Shown piece after piece: positions 1 through 8,007 of a stretch of 10,699 nt of DNA (the stretch's first letter is position 1; each line of letters starts with the position of its first letter). A model generated the notes under the pieces. That model saw only the letters and a list, made by a program, of their open reading frames with translations, did not search any database and was not told the DNA's origin. Source of the DNA: JAGLOK01 sp023139005 (GTDB lineage: Bacteria; Bacillota; Clostridia; Christensenellales; UMGS416). Location: NCBI GenBank assembly GCA_030637745.1, contig DAOWFX010000138.1, positions 1 through 10,699 of the forward strand, in the 5' to 3' direction. Both the position numbers and the translations under genes were made by a program.

Positions 1-673
1 CTTTATATATATGTATTCCTTCAAGGAAGTCACGCAGATAAGAATTGTACTCCGATTTTTTTGTTTGAATGATTTTGCTGGTATCACTGATTGGAATTGA
101 TATCTTTCCAATAATGTAGCTAATCAACGGAATACATGCACAGCAAATAAGCATCAACAGTGCATTCAATTTCACTAAGTATATGGTGCTGATGATGAGT
201 AGTGTAGGAACATAGCTCCAAATACTTGCCATTGCATTTGTGGAAAACCATTGCAGTCTTTCTATATCTACGATGAACTTTGAAATGGTATCTCCGGTGT
301 GTTTGTTTTCATAGTAGTTGATTGGTAGTCTTGTGATCTTCTCAAGAGTCAGCTTTCTGAAGGTTTTCCCATTTAAGAAACCATATCGTTGACTGGCATT
401 AGGATTCAGATAGCTCACAACAGATCGTACAACTGTTGCTATAATGAGTACAATAAGATATGACCAAAATTGAGATTTATCGCCGCTCATAGCAATCTCT
501 ATGACGCGACCTGTAAGCCAAGCCCCATAAATAGCTATAGTAGCGCTCACCACACCACCTGCCATCCTGAGAATTCCCCACTTGATATTTTTCATCGTCA
601 GCCGATATAGTCTTATTATCGTCTTAGATATTTCTCTCAAAGATATTTGTTTTTTCTTTTCTTTATTGATAAT
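1..673 (-). CDS. ABC half-exporter, B-type, third copy (3' part outside window)
   Basis: This is the N-terminal membrane domain of a third ABC exporter subunit, about 224 codons, cut by the window edge before the ATPase domain. It aligns almost without gaps to the two complete B subunits in this window: a lysine-rich start (INKEKKKQ against MSKKKKKGQ), NYYENKHTGDTIS against SYYENNHTGSTVS, and YLRDFLEGIHIYK against LLRDFIGGIHIYK. About four hydrophobic spans are visible before the cut. It begins nine bases after the stop of the preceding A subunit, so it should share that transcript. An in-frame TAA at 674-676 limits the start. No ATG occurs until 595, which would remove 26 residues that match the paralogues. 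The Shine-Dalgarno AAGGAG at 679-684 sits 5 bases before ATT (673) and 8 before ATC (670). I therefore place the start at ATT or ATC. TTG at 640 and ATG at 595 are alternatives without a good ribosome site. Substrate is unknown. Confidence 0.85.
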   Translation of the reverse strand, partial: MINKEKKKQISLREISKTIIRLYRLTMKNIKWGILRMAGGVVSATIAIYGAWLTGRVIEIAMSGDKSQFWSYLIVLIIATVVRSVVSYLNPNASQRYGFLNGKTFRKLTLEKITRLPINYYENKHTGDTISKFIVDIERLQWFSTNAMASIWSYVPTLLIISTIYLVKLNALLMLICCACIPLISYIIGKISIPISDTSKIIQTKKSEYNSYLRDFLEGIHIYK

Positions 674-678
674 TTATT

Positions 679-684
679 CTCCTT
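679..684 (-). promoter_or_regulatory. Ribosome binding site deciding a non-ATG start
   Basis: AAGGAG on the minus strand overlaps the TAA stop (683-685) of the upstream A subunit. The only initiation candidates at a workable distance are ATT at 671-673 and ATC at 668-670, because TAA at 674-676 closes the frame just upstream. Its strength and position argue that translation of the third B subunit starts here rather than at ATG 595. Confidence 0.65.
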
Positions 685-2398
685 ACGACGCAAACTCCCG
701 ATAGTACAGCTCTGCATAATGTGCGCTTTTTTCAAGTAATTCGCTGTGTGTTCCTTCCTCTATAACTCTGCCTTCTTTTATGAAGTAGATGATGTTTGCA
801 TGCTCTATGGTCGACAGCCTGTGTGCCACGACAACACTGGTCTTATCCTGCATCAGTGTATCCAGTGCTTGCTGTACCAAGTGCTCAGACTCCGAGTCTA
901 GGCTGCTTGTAGCCTCGTCCAATAAGAGTATGGGTGCGTTCTTTAGTATCGCACGAGAAATTGCTATCCTTTGTCGTTGTCCACCGGAGAGCTTGATTCC
1001 TTTTTCTCCTACCAACGTGTCATATCCATTGACTTGCTTCATGATGAACTGATGCGCATTTGCCTTCTTGCTTGCCTCCATCATTTCCTCTTCTGATGCA
1101 TCATGATGTCCATACATGATGTTTTCTCTGATTGTGCCATTGAATATATATGCATCTTGCGGTACATATGCAGACTGTGCACGCAATTCATCCAAGGTAT
1201 ATTGGTTCACCGGTTTTTGGTTGACAGTCATCTGTCCGCTGTCGAGTTCGTATTGTCCGAGTATGATCTTAACCAGTGTGGACTTGCCTCCACCGGAGTT
1301 TCCTACCAGTGCTGCCAAGTGCCCTTTGGGCACCACGATATCTACTCCGTTGAGCACAGGAACTTTCTTGTCATATCCAAACTTACCGGACTTGATGCTA
1401 ACACCACTTGAAATATCCATGCTATCTGTTTGATATCGTTCAGGCTCTTCTTCTTCTGAAAACAACTCGTCCACTCTCTCAAGTCCTGCAAAGGCTTTTT
1501 GAACGTTTGCAATGTTCTGTCCAATTCGCATAAAGTGAAAGGAAAGACTATAGTACAGCATCGTAGTTCCAACCAGTGTACCCGGGCTTATTTCTCCGAT
1601 AATCACTAGGTATGCTGTAAATATAACCACAAGCGTGTTGAAAATAATATGCGCCAACGAATTAATCCCACGCATCTTTGATTCCGTCTTTACAAATTTC
1701 AATTCTGCATCGTATATTTCATCCATTTTATTATCCAGCTTTTTAGTAAAGTGCTTCTTTAATCCAAACATCTTTATGATTCTAAAACCTGTTACATTTT
1801 CAGTTAATACTTCCGACATTTTACCTAACATTTTATTTCTATCTTTTGTTTGATCTCGAATCGGTTGTACGAATTTTAGATTGATCCATGTTGATATAAG
1901 ACTAGTCACCGTTACAAATATCGCAAGTCGATAATCAAGATACACAAAGTATGGTATCTTAACCATGATGGCAATTGCATGGAAGAAGAAATTGTTGAAG
2001 ATATTCATGGAGTTTTTTACAGTATCAACATCTCGATTGAGTCTTGCCAATATGTCCCCACTATGAAATTTCTCAAAATACTCTACTGGGTATTGCTTTA
2101 CCTTCATGAAAGTTCTGATACGCATATCCCTCATAATCACTTCAGTAATTCTCTGTGAGAAGTATGCTGTTATCGGAATAATAAAGAAACTAAGCGAAAA
2201 GGTTACACCAAGTAGAATAATTATCTCAGTAAGATCAGAGCTTCCCTTGTACACAAAATAATCAATAAGAAGTTTAAACGAATGTGCACGAATAACAGGC
2301 ACAGGTGTTGCCATAGCGAGTTCAAGCATAGTGAGAAGGATATACCTCTTTTTATTCTTCCCAAGCATCCTAAGAAGATTTCTATAATCTTTTTTCAT
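683..2398 (-). CDS. ABC half-exporter, A-type subunit of pair 1 (membrane domain + ATPase)
   Basis: A 571-residue type IV (ABCB-like) half-transporter, presumed to pair with the B subunit encoded just upstream and export a substrate across the cytoplasmic membrane using ATP. Residues about 15-300 form the six-span membrane domain, including the coupling-region stretch YFEKFHSGDILARLNRDV at 107-124. The ATPase domain covers about 330-571: A-loop Tyr342, Walker A GNSGGGKST (366-374), Q-loop Gln414, signature LSGGQ (470-474), Walker B ILLLDE (490-495) with catalytic Glu495, and H-loop His526. All motifs are intact. The ATG overlaps the stop of the B gene as ATGA and has a GGAGG site upstream. 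The length is normal for a half-transporter. It is closest to the second A copy in the window: the ATPase domains differ at about 18 of 269 residues, the membrane domains at roughly 37%. Multidrug, peptide or lipid export are all possible. Confidence 0.95.
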   Translation of the reverse strand: MKKDYRNLLRMLGKNKKRYILLTMLELAMATPVPVIRAHSFKLLIDYFVYKGSSDLTEIIILLGVTFSLSFFIIPITAYFSQRITEVIMRDMRIRTFMKVKQYPVEYFEKFHSGDILARLNRDVDTVKNSMNIFNNFFFHAIAIMVKIPYFVYLDYRLAIFVTVTSLISTWINLKFVQPIRDQTKDRNKMLGKMSEVLTENVTGFRIIKMFGLKKHFTKKLDNKMDEIYDAELKFVKTESKMRGINSLAHIIFNTLVVIFTAYLVIIGEISPGTLVGTTMLYYSLSFHFMRIGQNIANVQKAFAGLERVDELFSEEEEPERYQTDSMDISSGVSIKSGKFGYDKKVPVLNGVDIVVPKGHLAALVGNSGGGKSTLVKIILGQYELDSGQMTVNQKPVNQYTLDELRAQSAYVPQDAYIFNGTIRENIMYGHHDASEEEMMEASKKANAHQFIMKQVNGYDTLVGEKGIKLSGGQRQRIAISRAILKNAPILLLDEATSSLDSESEHLVQQALDTLMQDKTSVVVAHRLSTIEHANIIYFIKEGRVIEEGTHSELLEKSAHYAELYYREFAS

Positions 2399-4164
2399 GC
2401 TAATTCCTCCATTTCCACTACTAGCTGTCGTTGGTATAGCTCTGTATATTTTCCATTCCGCTTGATCAGGGCATTATGATTTCCGGTCTCTACCACTACA
2501 CCATTATCTAGTACGATTATTTTATCTGCATTGACAATGGTTGAGAGTCTATGTGCGATGATAATTACAGTCTTGTCTTCGCCCATATCCTCTATTGCTT
2601 GTTGTATATAGTGTTCAGATTTTGTATCCAACGCACTGGTGGGTTCATCCAGCAGAAGTACCGGTGCATCCTTTAATATAGTTCTTGCAAGCGCAATACG
2701 TTGCCGTTGACCACCGGATAGTTTTGATCCTCCTTCACCGATGACTGTCTCCATTCCATAGTCCATGGATTGAATAAAGTCATATGCATAAGCTTTACGT
2801 GTTGCTTCAATTATTTCTTCTTCATCAGCATCTAACCTGCCGTGCAGGATATTGTTTCTAATTGTGTCATCAAAAAGCCCCACTTCTTGCGTTACTGGTG
2901 ACAATAAATATCTTAAATTACCTAAATTCCAATCACACAATTCTTTACTATTGATCAATATCGCGCCTCTATAATGATCGTAGTGCCCCGCGATAAGTTT
3001 ATGAATAGTGGTCTTTCCACTGCCACTAGCGCCAACAATTGCTACCTTTTCGCCTTTATTGATTGAAAAACTAATACCGTCTAGTACATCGATTCCTTCG
3101 TTATATGCAAATGATACATTGCGAAATTCTAAAACAAAGTCACTTTTTGCGAAATCATTACCATCTACTCTTTCCTCGTGTGCATCAAGAAGCTTAAACA
3201 AGTGCTGTGCGATTCCTGCAGTTTCAACGATTGTTGCCCAAGATGTCGATAGTCGACTAAAGCTACCAATCACGCGGAAGAAAACGTTTGTAAAGATAAA
3301 TAGTCCACCAACAGTCAGCTCTTCACGAAAAATGAATATACCACCAACAATGTATGCAATTATATTCGGAAGAAAATATGCAATTGATCGAATGCTATAA
3401 TCCATATTTTTAACTTTAGAGACGATGAAAGATTGGTTTGCAATCTCATTACATGCAGATAATATCTTGGGATCAAATGATTTTTCCATCTTGTACGCCT
3501 TATATATATGGATACCACCAATGAAGTCACGCAATAATGTATTATAGTTTTCCGTTTCTTCTTGGATAGTATTTGTTGTTTTTCCCAACCTAAGCGAGAT
3601 CTTTCCTGTTAAGTATCCGAGTAAAGGCGTTGCAACAAGGCAAATAAGTGTTAGCTTATAATTTAATATTAAGCAAAGGATAAATCCTGCAATAAGTCGT
3701 GTTGGAAGATAACTCAATATATCATCTACTAATGTTACAAAGAACTTTTCAAGCTTATCAATGTCACTGATGAGTGTCGAAACGGTTGAACCTGTATGAT
3801 TGTTTTCATAGTAGGATATAGACAGGTTATTTATTTTACGGCACGCCTTATTCCGAATGGTCTTCCCACAAGCAATACGATATTTGCCTGCAAGAAATAT
3901 TCCAAAATACTCAAATAATGACTGTAATACCCCCAATACCATTAGTACTGCAGCATACTGTATTAGCTTGTCCATTACTCCTTCAAGTGCAATATCTAAT
4001 AAATGTCCATATAGATAACTTACCCCAACTCCAAGTAGTCCTGCAACAATACCCAGAATTATCATAATTGATCCGATAGAAAAGTCCTCACGAACAAGTC
4101 CCAATAATCTTTTGATATTGCGATAAACGTATTTCATTTGTCCTTTGTTTTTTTGTTTGCTCAT
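2395..4164 (-). CDS. ABC half-exporter, B-type subunit of pair 1 (membrane domain + ATPase)
   Basis: A 589-residue ABCB-like half-transporter, the predicted partner of the following A subunit. It has a short lysine-rich cytoplasmic N-terminus, then six membrane spans between about residues 30 and 305, with the conserved stretch SYYENNHTGSTVSTLISDID at 117-136. ATPase domain: A-loop Tyr354, Walker A GASGSGKTT (378-386), Q-loop Gln426 in an unusual SPVTQE context (VPQ is commoner), signature LSGGQ (482-486), Walker B VLLLDE (502-507) with Glu507, D-loop SALD, and H-loop His538. All catalytic residues are present. AAGGAG lies four bases before the ATG. The 238-base upstream gap carries a promoter-like element and two inverted repeats, so this gene probably starts its own transcript, with read-through from pair 2 also possible. 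It aligns without evident gaps to the B subunit of pair 2. Substrate is not inferable. Confidence 0.95.
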   Translation of the reverse strand: MSKQKNKGQMKYVYRNIKRLLGLVREDFSIGSIMIILGIVAGLLGVGVSYLYGHLLDIALEGVMDKLIQYAAVLMVLGVLQSLFEYFGIFLAGKYRIACGKTIRNKACRKINNLSISYYENNHTGSTVSTLISDIDKLEKFFVTLVDDILSYLPTRLIAGFILCLILNYKLTLICLVATPLLGYLTGKISLRLGKTTNTIQEETENYNTLLRDFIGGIHIYKAYKMEKSFDPKILSACNEIANQSFIVSKVKNMDYSIRSIAYFLPNIIAYIVGGIFIFREELTVGGLFIFTNVFFRVIGSFSRLSTSWATIVETAGIAQHLFKLLDAHEERVDGNDFAKSDFVLEFRNVSFAYNEGIDVLDGISFSINKGEKVAIVGASGSGKTTIHKLIAGHYDHYRGAILINSKELCDWNLGNLRYLLSPVTQEVGLFDDTIRNNILHGRLDADEEEIIEATRKAYAYDFIQSMDYGMETVIGEGGSKLSGGQRQRIALARTILKDAPVLLLDEPTSALDTKSEHYIQQAIEDMGEDKTVIIIAHRLSTIVNADKIIVLDNGVVVETGNHNALIKRNGKYTELYQRQLVVEMEELA

Positions 4165-4187
4165 TTTACTCCTTATTATCCAATAAA

Positions 4188-4211
4188 ACTGTATATGATT
4201 TATAATACAGT
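4188..4211 (-). promoter_or_regulatory. Perfect 7-bp inverted repeat in the leader of pair 1
   Basis: ACTGTAT and ATACAGT are separated by 10 bases, ending 24 bases before the ATG of the B gene. On the transcribed strand the second arm runs into TTTTATT, so it could be a weak AT-rich hairpin or an operator for a dimeric repressor. No equivalent is present before pair 2. CTGT-N14-ACAG has the wrong spacing for LexA. Confidence 0.4.
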
Positions 4212-4248
4212 AAAAAATCTACTGCTAATTCTTGATGCGATGATAGTC

Positions 4249-4274
4249 GAATAGCATTCATTCAATGCGTATTC
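4249..4274 (-). promoter_or_regulatory. Conserved dyad, possible operator or leader hairpin (pair 1)
   Basis: Read on the plus strand, the left arm GAATAGCATT faces the right arm AATGCGTATTC across a five-base gap, pairing fully apart from one extra G at 4269. The matching site before pair 2 keeps the dyad and the extra base but replaces one G-C pair by A-T. It lies just downstream of the proposed -10 element, as expected for a repressor operator or a 5' leader stem-loop. Confidence 0.5.
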
Positions 4275-4291
4275 AAAATTGATCGAGTTAC

Positions 4292-4319
4292 GTTATTTGA
4301 TTCGTTGGATTAATGTAAA
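4292..4319 (-). promoter_or_regulatory. Predicted promoter for pair 1
   Basis: On the minus strand TTTACA (4314-4319) serves as a -35 element, followed after 16 bases by AATAAC (4292-4297) as a -10 element. The same arrangement occurs before pair 2 with a better -10. Transcription would start near 4285, giving a leader of about 120 bases that contains both inverted repeats. This is motif matching only; the -10 is weak. Confidence 0.4.
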
Positions 4320-4402
4320 TTTTCTGTGACGTGTTCTAATAAAATACCATATATTTCTTTATCCTGCAATAGTTTTTTTCTTATTTAAATATACGTTCTT
4401 CA

Positions 4403-6115
4403 TTACGATGCAAACTCCCTATAGTAAAGCTCTGCATAGTGCGCTCCTTTTTGGAGCAACTCTTTGTGCGTTCCCTCTTCAATCACACGACCGTCTTTAA
4501 TGAAGTAGATGATGTTTGCATGTTCTATGGTCGATAGCCTATGTGCTACCACTACGCTGGTTTTATCCTGCATCAATGTATCTAATGCTTGCTGTACCAA
4601 GTGCTCCGACTCCGAGTCCAAGCTACTGGTCGCCTCGTCAAGCAAGAGTATGGGTGCATCCTTTAGTATTGCGCGAGAAATCGCAATTCGCTGTCGCTGT
4701 CCACCGGATAGTTTGATACCCTTTTCTCCTACCAATGTATCATATCCGTCTTTTTGCTCCATGATGAACTGATGGGCGTTTGCCTTCTTACTTGCTTCCA
4801 TCATTTCATCCTCTGTTGCATCACTACGTCCATACATGATGTTTTCCCTGATAGTACCATTAAATATATATGCATCCTGTGGAACATATGCAGACTGCGC
4901 ACGAAGCTCTTTAAGTGTATATTGATCTATTGGCTTTTGATTAATGGTCATCTGTCCACTATCGAGTTCGTATTGTCCGAGTATGATCTTGACCAGTGTA
5001 GACTTGCCACCCCCGGAATTGCCTACCAGTGCTGCTAAGTGCCCTTTGGGTACTACGATATCTACACCATTAAGCACTGGAACTTTCTTGTCATATCCGA
5101 ACTTACCGGACTTGATACTGACACCACTTGAAATATCCATACTCCCTGTTTGATATCTTTCAGGTTCTTCTTCTTCATTGAATAATTCATCCACTCTTTC
5201 AAGTCCGGCAAATGCTTTCTGTAGGTTTGCGATGTTTTGCCCAATCCGCAGGAAGTGAAATGATAAAGTTCCGGTCATCGAAACCCCAACAAATGTACCT
5301 ACACCAATTTCTCCAATTGCAAGCAAATATCCTGCAAAAATGATAATTAATAGATAGGAAAAAACATATACAAAATTATTTAGTCCGAATATTTTAGCTT
5401 TGGTTTTTACAAACTTCATTTCAGCATCGTATATTTCATCCATTTTATGGTCCAACTTGTTTGTAAAGAAGTTTCTTAATCCAAACATCTTTGTGACTCT
5501 AAATCCGGTAACATTTTCTGTTAGCACCTCAGACATTTTACCCAACGTCTTGTTTCTTTCTATTGTCTGTTTACGAATAGGTTCTACAAACTTCAAGTTC
5601 ACCCAAACTACAATAATGCTAGTAATAGTAATCATGATTGCCAGACGATAATCAAGATATATAAAGTATGGTATCTTGACTATCATAATTGTTATATGAA
5701 ACATAAAGTTATTGAAAAGACTCATAGACTCTTTTACAGAGTTGACGTCTCTATTTACTCTTGCCAATATGTCACCACTATGAAATTTTTCAAAATACCC
5801 CACTGGGAATTTTTTTACTTTCCGGAAAGTTCTAATCCTTATATCTTTCATAATCACGTCTGACATCCGTTGGGAAAAGTACGCGGTTAATGGTGTTAAG
5901 AAGAAACTTAACACTAAGCTAATACTTAAAACAATGATGATTTGAGTAAGCAAAGCATCATTGCGCTTTATAAAGTAATCAAAAAACAACTTAGCCGAAT
6001 GTACGTTTATGGTATATCTTGGCGCATGAAAAAGTATTTCAATTACCGTTAGTATAACAAATTTTTTCTTATGCTTACCTAGCATTCTGAGAAGGCTTCG
6101 AATATCTTTTTTCAT
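4403..6115 (-). CDS. ABC half-exporter, A-type subunit of pair 2 (membrane domain + ATPase)
   Basis: A 570-residue ABCB-like half-transporter, predicted to dimerise with the B subunit encoded immediately upstream. A six-span membrane domain (about 15-300) is followed by an ATPase domain with Walker A GNSGGGKST (365-373), Gln413 in the YVPQD Q-loop, signature LSGGQ (469-473), Walker B ILLLDE with catalytic Glu494, and His525. It starts with ATGA overlapping the upstream stop, behind GGAGGAG. Compared with the A subunit of pair 1 it is one residue shorter, with the gap near residue 281 in a late membrane span. The ATPase part is about 93% identical, while the spans around residues 20-75 and 240-285 diverge strongly. 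That pattern suggests a shared engine and different cargo. No terminator is visible after its stop, so read-through into pair 1 is possible. Confidence 0.95.
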   Translation of the reverse strand: MKKDIRSLLRMLGKHKKKFVILTVIEILFHAPRYTINVHSAKLFFDYFIKRNDALLTQIIIVLSISLVLSFFLTPLTAYFSQRMSDVIMKDIRIRTFRKVKKFPVGYFEKFHSGDILARVNRDVNSVKESMSLFNNFMFHITIMIVKIPYFIYLDYRLAIMITITSIIVVWVNLKFVEPIRKQTIERNKTLGKMSEVLTENVTGFRVTKMFGLRNFFTNKLDHKMDEIYDAEMKFVKTKAKIFGLNNFVYVFSYLLIIIFAGYLLAIGEIGVGTFVGVSMTGTLSFHFLRIGQNIANLQKAFAGLERVDELFNEEEEPERYQTGSMDISSGVSIKSGKFGYDKKVPVLNGVDIVVPKGHLAALVGNSGGGKSTLVKIILGQYELDSGQMTINQKPIDQYTLKELRAQSAYVPQDAYIFNGTIRENIMYGRSDATEDEMMEASKKANAHQFIMEQKDGYDTLVGEKGIKLSGGQRQRIAISRAILKDAPILLLDEATSSLDSESEHLVQQALDTLMQDKTSVVVAHRLSTIEHANIIYFIKDGRVIEEGTHKELLQKGAHYAELYYREFAS

Positions 6116-7881
6116 GAATGCTCCTCCACTTCTTCAACTAGTTGTCTTTGATACAGCTCCGTGTACTTACCATTTTTCTTGATGAGTTCTTTGTGTTTTC
6201 CAATTTCAGTTATTTTACCCCTGTCTAACACAATGATTTTGTCAGCATTCACGATAGTAGAGAGTCTATGGGCGATAATGATAACCGTCTTATCTTTGCC
6301 CATTTCCTCTATCGCTTGTTGTATATAGTGCTCAGACTTGGTGTCCAGTGCGCTGGTGGGCTCATCTAGCAACAATACTGGTGCGTCTTTTAAGATCGTT
6401 CTTGCCAGTGCAATGCGCTGCCGCTGACCACCGGATAGCTTTGATCCACCTTCTCCGATGATTGTGTCCAATCCCATGTCCATGGATTCGATGAACTCAT
6501 CTGCATACGACTTTTTCGTTGCACTGATAATCTCTTCCTTACCTGCATCCAATCGACCATGTAATATATTGTTTCTAATAGTATCATCAAAAAGTCCGAC
6601 TTCTTGTGTTACAGGCGACAAAAGACATCTTAATTTTTCCAAGTCCCATTGGCTTAGCTCTTCACCATTAATCAATATCGCACCACTATAATGATCATAG
6701 TGCCCTGCAATCAATTTATGAATCGTTGTCTTCCCACTGCCACTTGCGCCAACAATGGCGACCTTTTCACCTTTTTTAACAGAAAAGCTGATATCTTTCA
6801 ACACATCAATTCCCTCATTATAGGAAAAGGATACATTTCGAAATTCTAGTGTAAAATCATCCCCACAATAGTTATTTCCGTCTTTTCTTTCCTCTTCAGC
6901 ATCCAGCAACTTAAATAAATGTTGTGAGATTCCGGCAGTTTCTACAATGGTCGCCCAAGACGAGGATAAACGCGCAAAGCTGCCTGTCACACGGAAAAAC
7001 ACTCTTGTAAATATAAAGAATCCACCAACGGTAAGCTCTCCGCGGAAAATGAATATTCCACCAACAATATACGCAATGATACTTGGAATAAGGTGTGCCA
7101 ATACTTGAATACCATACTCCATGTTTTTTATCTTTGAAACGATGTAGGACTGCTTTGCAACTTCCTCACATGCATCTTCTATTTTCTCATCAAATGTATC
7201 TTCCATATTATAGGCTTTATATATATGGATGCCGCCGATGAAGTCTCTTAATAGACTATTATAGTTTTCTGTTTCCTCTTGAATGGTGTTTGTCGATTTC
7301 TTCAACCTTAAGGTAATCTTTCCAACGATATAGCCAAGCAATGGTGTTGCAACCAAGCATATCAGAGTGAGCTTATAGTTAAGCACTAGGCATACTGCCA
7401 AGCCCATGATTATACGCGTCGGCAGATAACTGCATATATCCTCAGCAAATGTAATGAAGAAATTTTCCAATTTATCAATGTCACTAATGAGTGTTGACAC
7501 GGTAGATCCTGTATGATTATTCTCATAGTAAGAGATGGAGAGATTGTTCACTTTCCTACAAGCGGTTCTTCTGAGTGTCCTTCCACATCGAATGCGATAC
7601 TTCCCAGAAAAGTAAGTATTGAAGTATTCAAGTGCTGTCTCTGCAAGTCCCATTGCAAACAAGATGATTGCAGTTTGAATCAACGGCGTCATTGCTCCGC
7701 TTTTAGCAATGTCTAATAGCCGTCCGAAAAAAATACTGGACGCTGTTGCTAGCAATCCCGCCGCAATTCCAATGAATATCATGATTTTGCCTATAGAAAA
7801 GTTCTCGTGAACCAATCCCAATATTCTTTTAATATTGTGATATACGGCTTTCAATTGTCCTTTTTTCTTCTTTTTACTCAT
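6112..7881 (-). CDS. ABC half-exporter, B-type subunit of pair 2 (membrane domain + ATPase)
   Basis: A 589-residue ABCB-like half-transporter, equal in length to the B subunit of pair 1 and aligning to it without obvious gaps. The N-terminus MSKKKKKGQ is strongly basic, followed by six predicted spans to about residue 305, including the same SYYENNHTGSTVSTLISDID stretch at 117-136. ATPase domain: A-loop Tyr354, Walker A GASGSGKTT (378-386), Gln426 in SPVTQE, signature LSGGQ (482-486), Walker B VLLLDE with Glu507, and His538, all intact. AGGGAG lies five bases before the ATG. It is the first gene of pair 2 and follows a 289-base gap with a promoter-like element and a dyad. It is presumed to form a heterodimer with the following A subunit; pairing across the two copies cannot be excluded. 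Cargo is unknown. Confidence 0.95.
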   Translation of the reverse strand: MSKKKKKGQLKAVYHNIKRILGLVHENFSIGKIMIFIGIAAGLLATASSIFFGRLLDIAKSGAMTPLIQTAIILFAMGLAETALEYFNTYFSGKYRIRCGRTLRRTACRKVNNLSISYYENNHTGSTVSTLISDIDKLENFFITFAEDICSYLPTRIIMGLAVCLVLNYKLTLICLVATPLLGYIVGKITLRLKKSTNTIQEETENYNSLLRDFIGGIHIYKAYNMEDTFDEKIEDACEEVAKQSYIVSKIKNMEYGIQVLAHLIPSIIAYIVGGIFIFRGELTVGGFFIFTRVFFRVTGSFARLSSSWATIVETAGISQHLFKLLDAEEERKDGNNYCGDDFTLEFRNVSFSYNEGIDVLKDISFSVKKGEKVAIVGASGSGKTTIHKLIAGHYDHYSGAILINGEELSQWDLEKLRCLLSPVTQEVGLFDDTIRNNILHGRLDAGKEEIISATKKSYADEFIESMDMGLDTIIGEGGSKLSGGQRQRIALARTILKDAPVLLLDEPTSALDTKSEHYIQQAIEEMGKDKTVIIIAHRLSTIVNADKIIVLDRGKITEIGKHKELIKKNGKYTELYQRQLVEEVEEHS

Positions 7882-7967
7882 ATTGGCTCCCTATAAAGGT
7901 AATTATACATAGTACAAAAACAAAACAGTTGCTCTCTCCGCAATTGTAAATCTTTATGATGATGGTC

Positions 7968-7992
7968 GAATAACATTATTAAATGTGTATTC
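7968..7992 (-). promoter_or_regulatory. Conserved dyad, possible operator or leader hairpin (pair 2)
   Basis: On the plus strand, the left arm GAATAACATT faces the right arm AATGTGTATTC across the four-base gap ATTA, with one extra G at 7987. Relative to the pair 1 site the loop is one base shorter and the pair 4254/4268 (G-C) becomes 7973/7986 (A-T). Arm symmetry is therefore kept despite substitution. Confidence 0.5.
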
Positions 7993-8007
7993 AAAAGTAA
8001 TCGAGTT

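Larger units (their letters stand above)
683..4370 (-). repeat. Tandem duplication unit, copy 1 (control region + B + A)
   Basis: Gene order, the ATGA overlap, subunit lengths and the upstream control sequence match the unit at 4403-8086, showing a tandem duplication of the whole transcription unit. Many silent differences in the near-identical ATPase coding parts show that the event is not recent. The 3' flanks differ: copy 1 runs straight into a third B gene, whereas copy 2 is followed by a control region. Confidence 0.8.
4235..4370 (-). repeat. Duplicated control region, copy before pair 1
   Basis: About 135 bases are clearly similar to 7953-8086, although both are noncoding. Shared minus-strand blocks include ATGGTA, TTTACATTAA, AACTCGAT and the dyad GAATAC...TATTCGA. 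Conservation in noncoding DNA over the length of a promoter suggests regulatory function retained after tandem duplication. No rho-independent terminator for the preceding A subunit is visible in this gap. Confidence 0.7.

Noticed and set aside
789..1433. Plus-strand open frames across the ATPase domain of pair 1, and similar ones at 4509-5153
   Set aside because: They lie opposite intact, motif-bearing ATPase coding sequence and recur in both copies only because the coding strand is conserved. They have no family resemblance of their own.
4188..4211. LexA-type SOS box
   Set aside because: CTGT and ACAG are separated by 14 bases rather than the 8 of the E. coli-type box, and the site does not match the GAAC-N4-GTTC box of Gram-positive LexA.
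4371..4402. Terminator after the A subunit of pair 2
   Set aside because: The stretch is AT-rich and contains the short palindrome TATTTAAATA, but no stable stem followed by a U-run on the minus strand.
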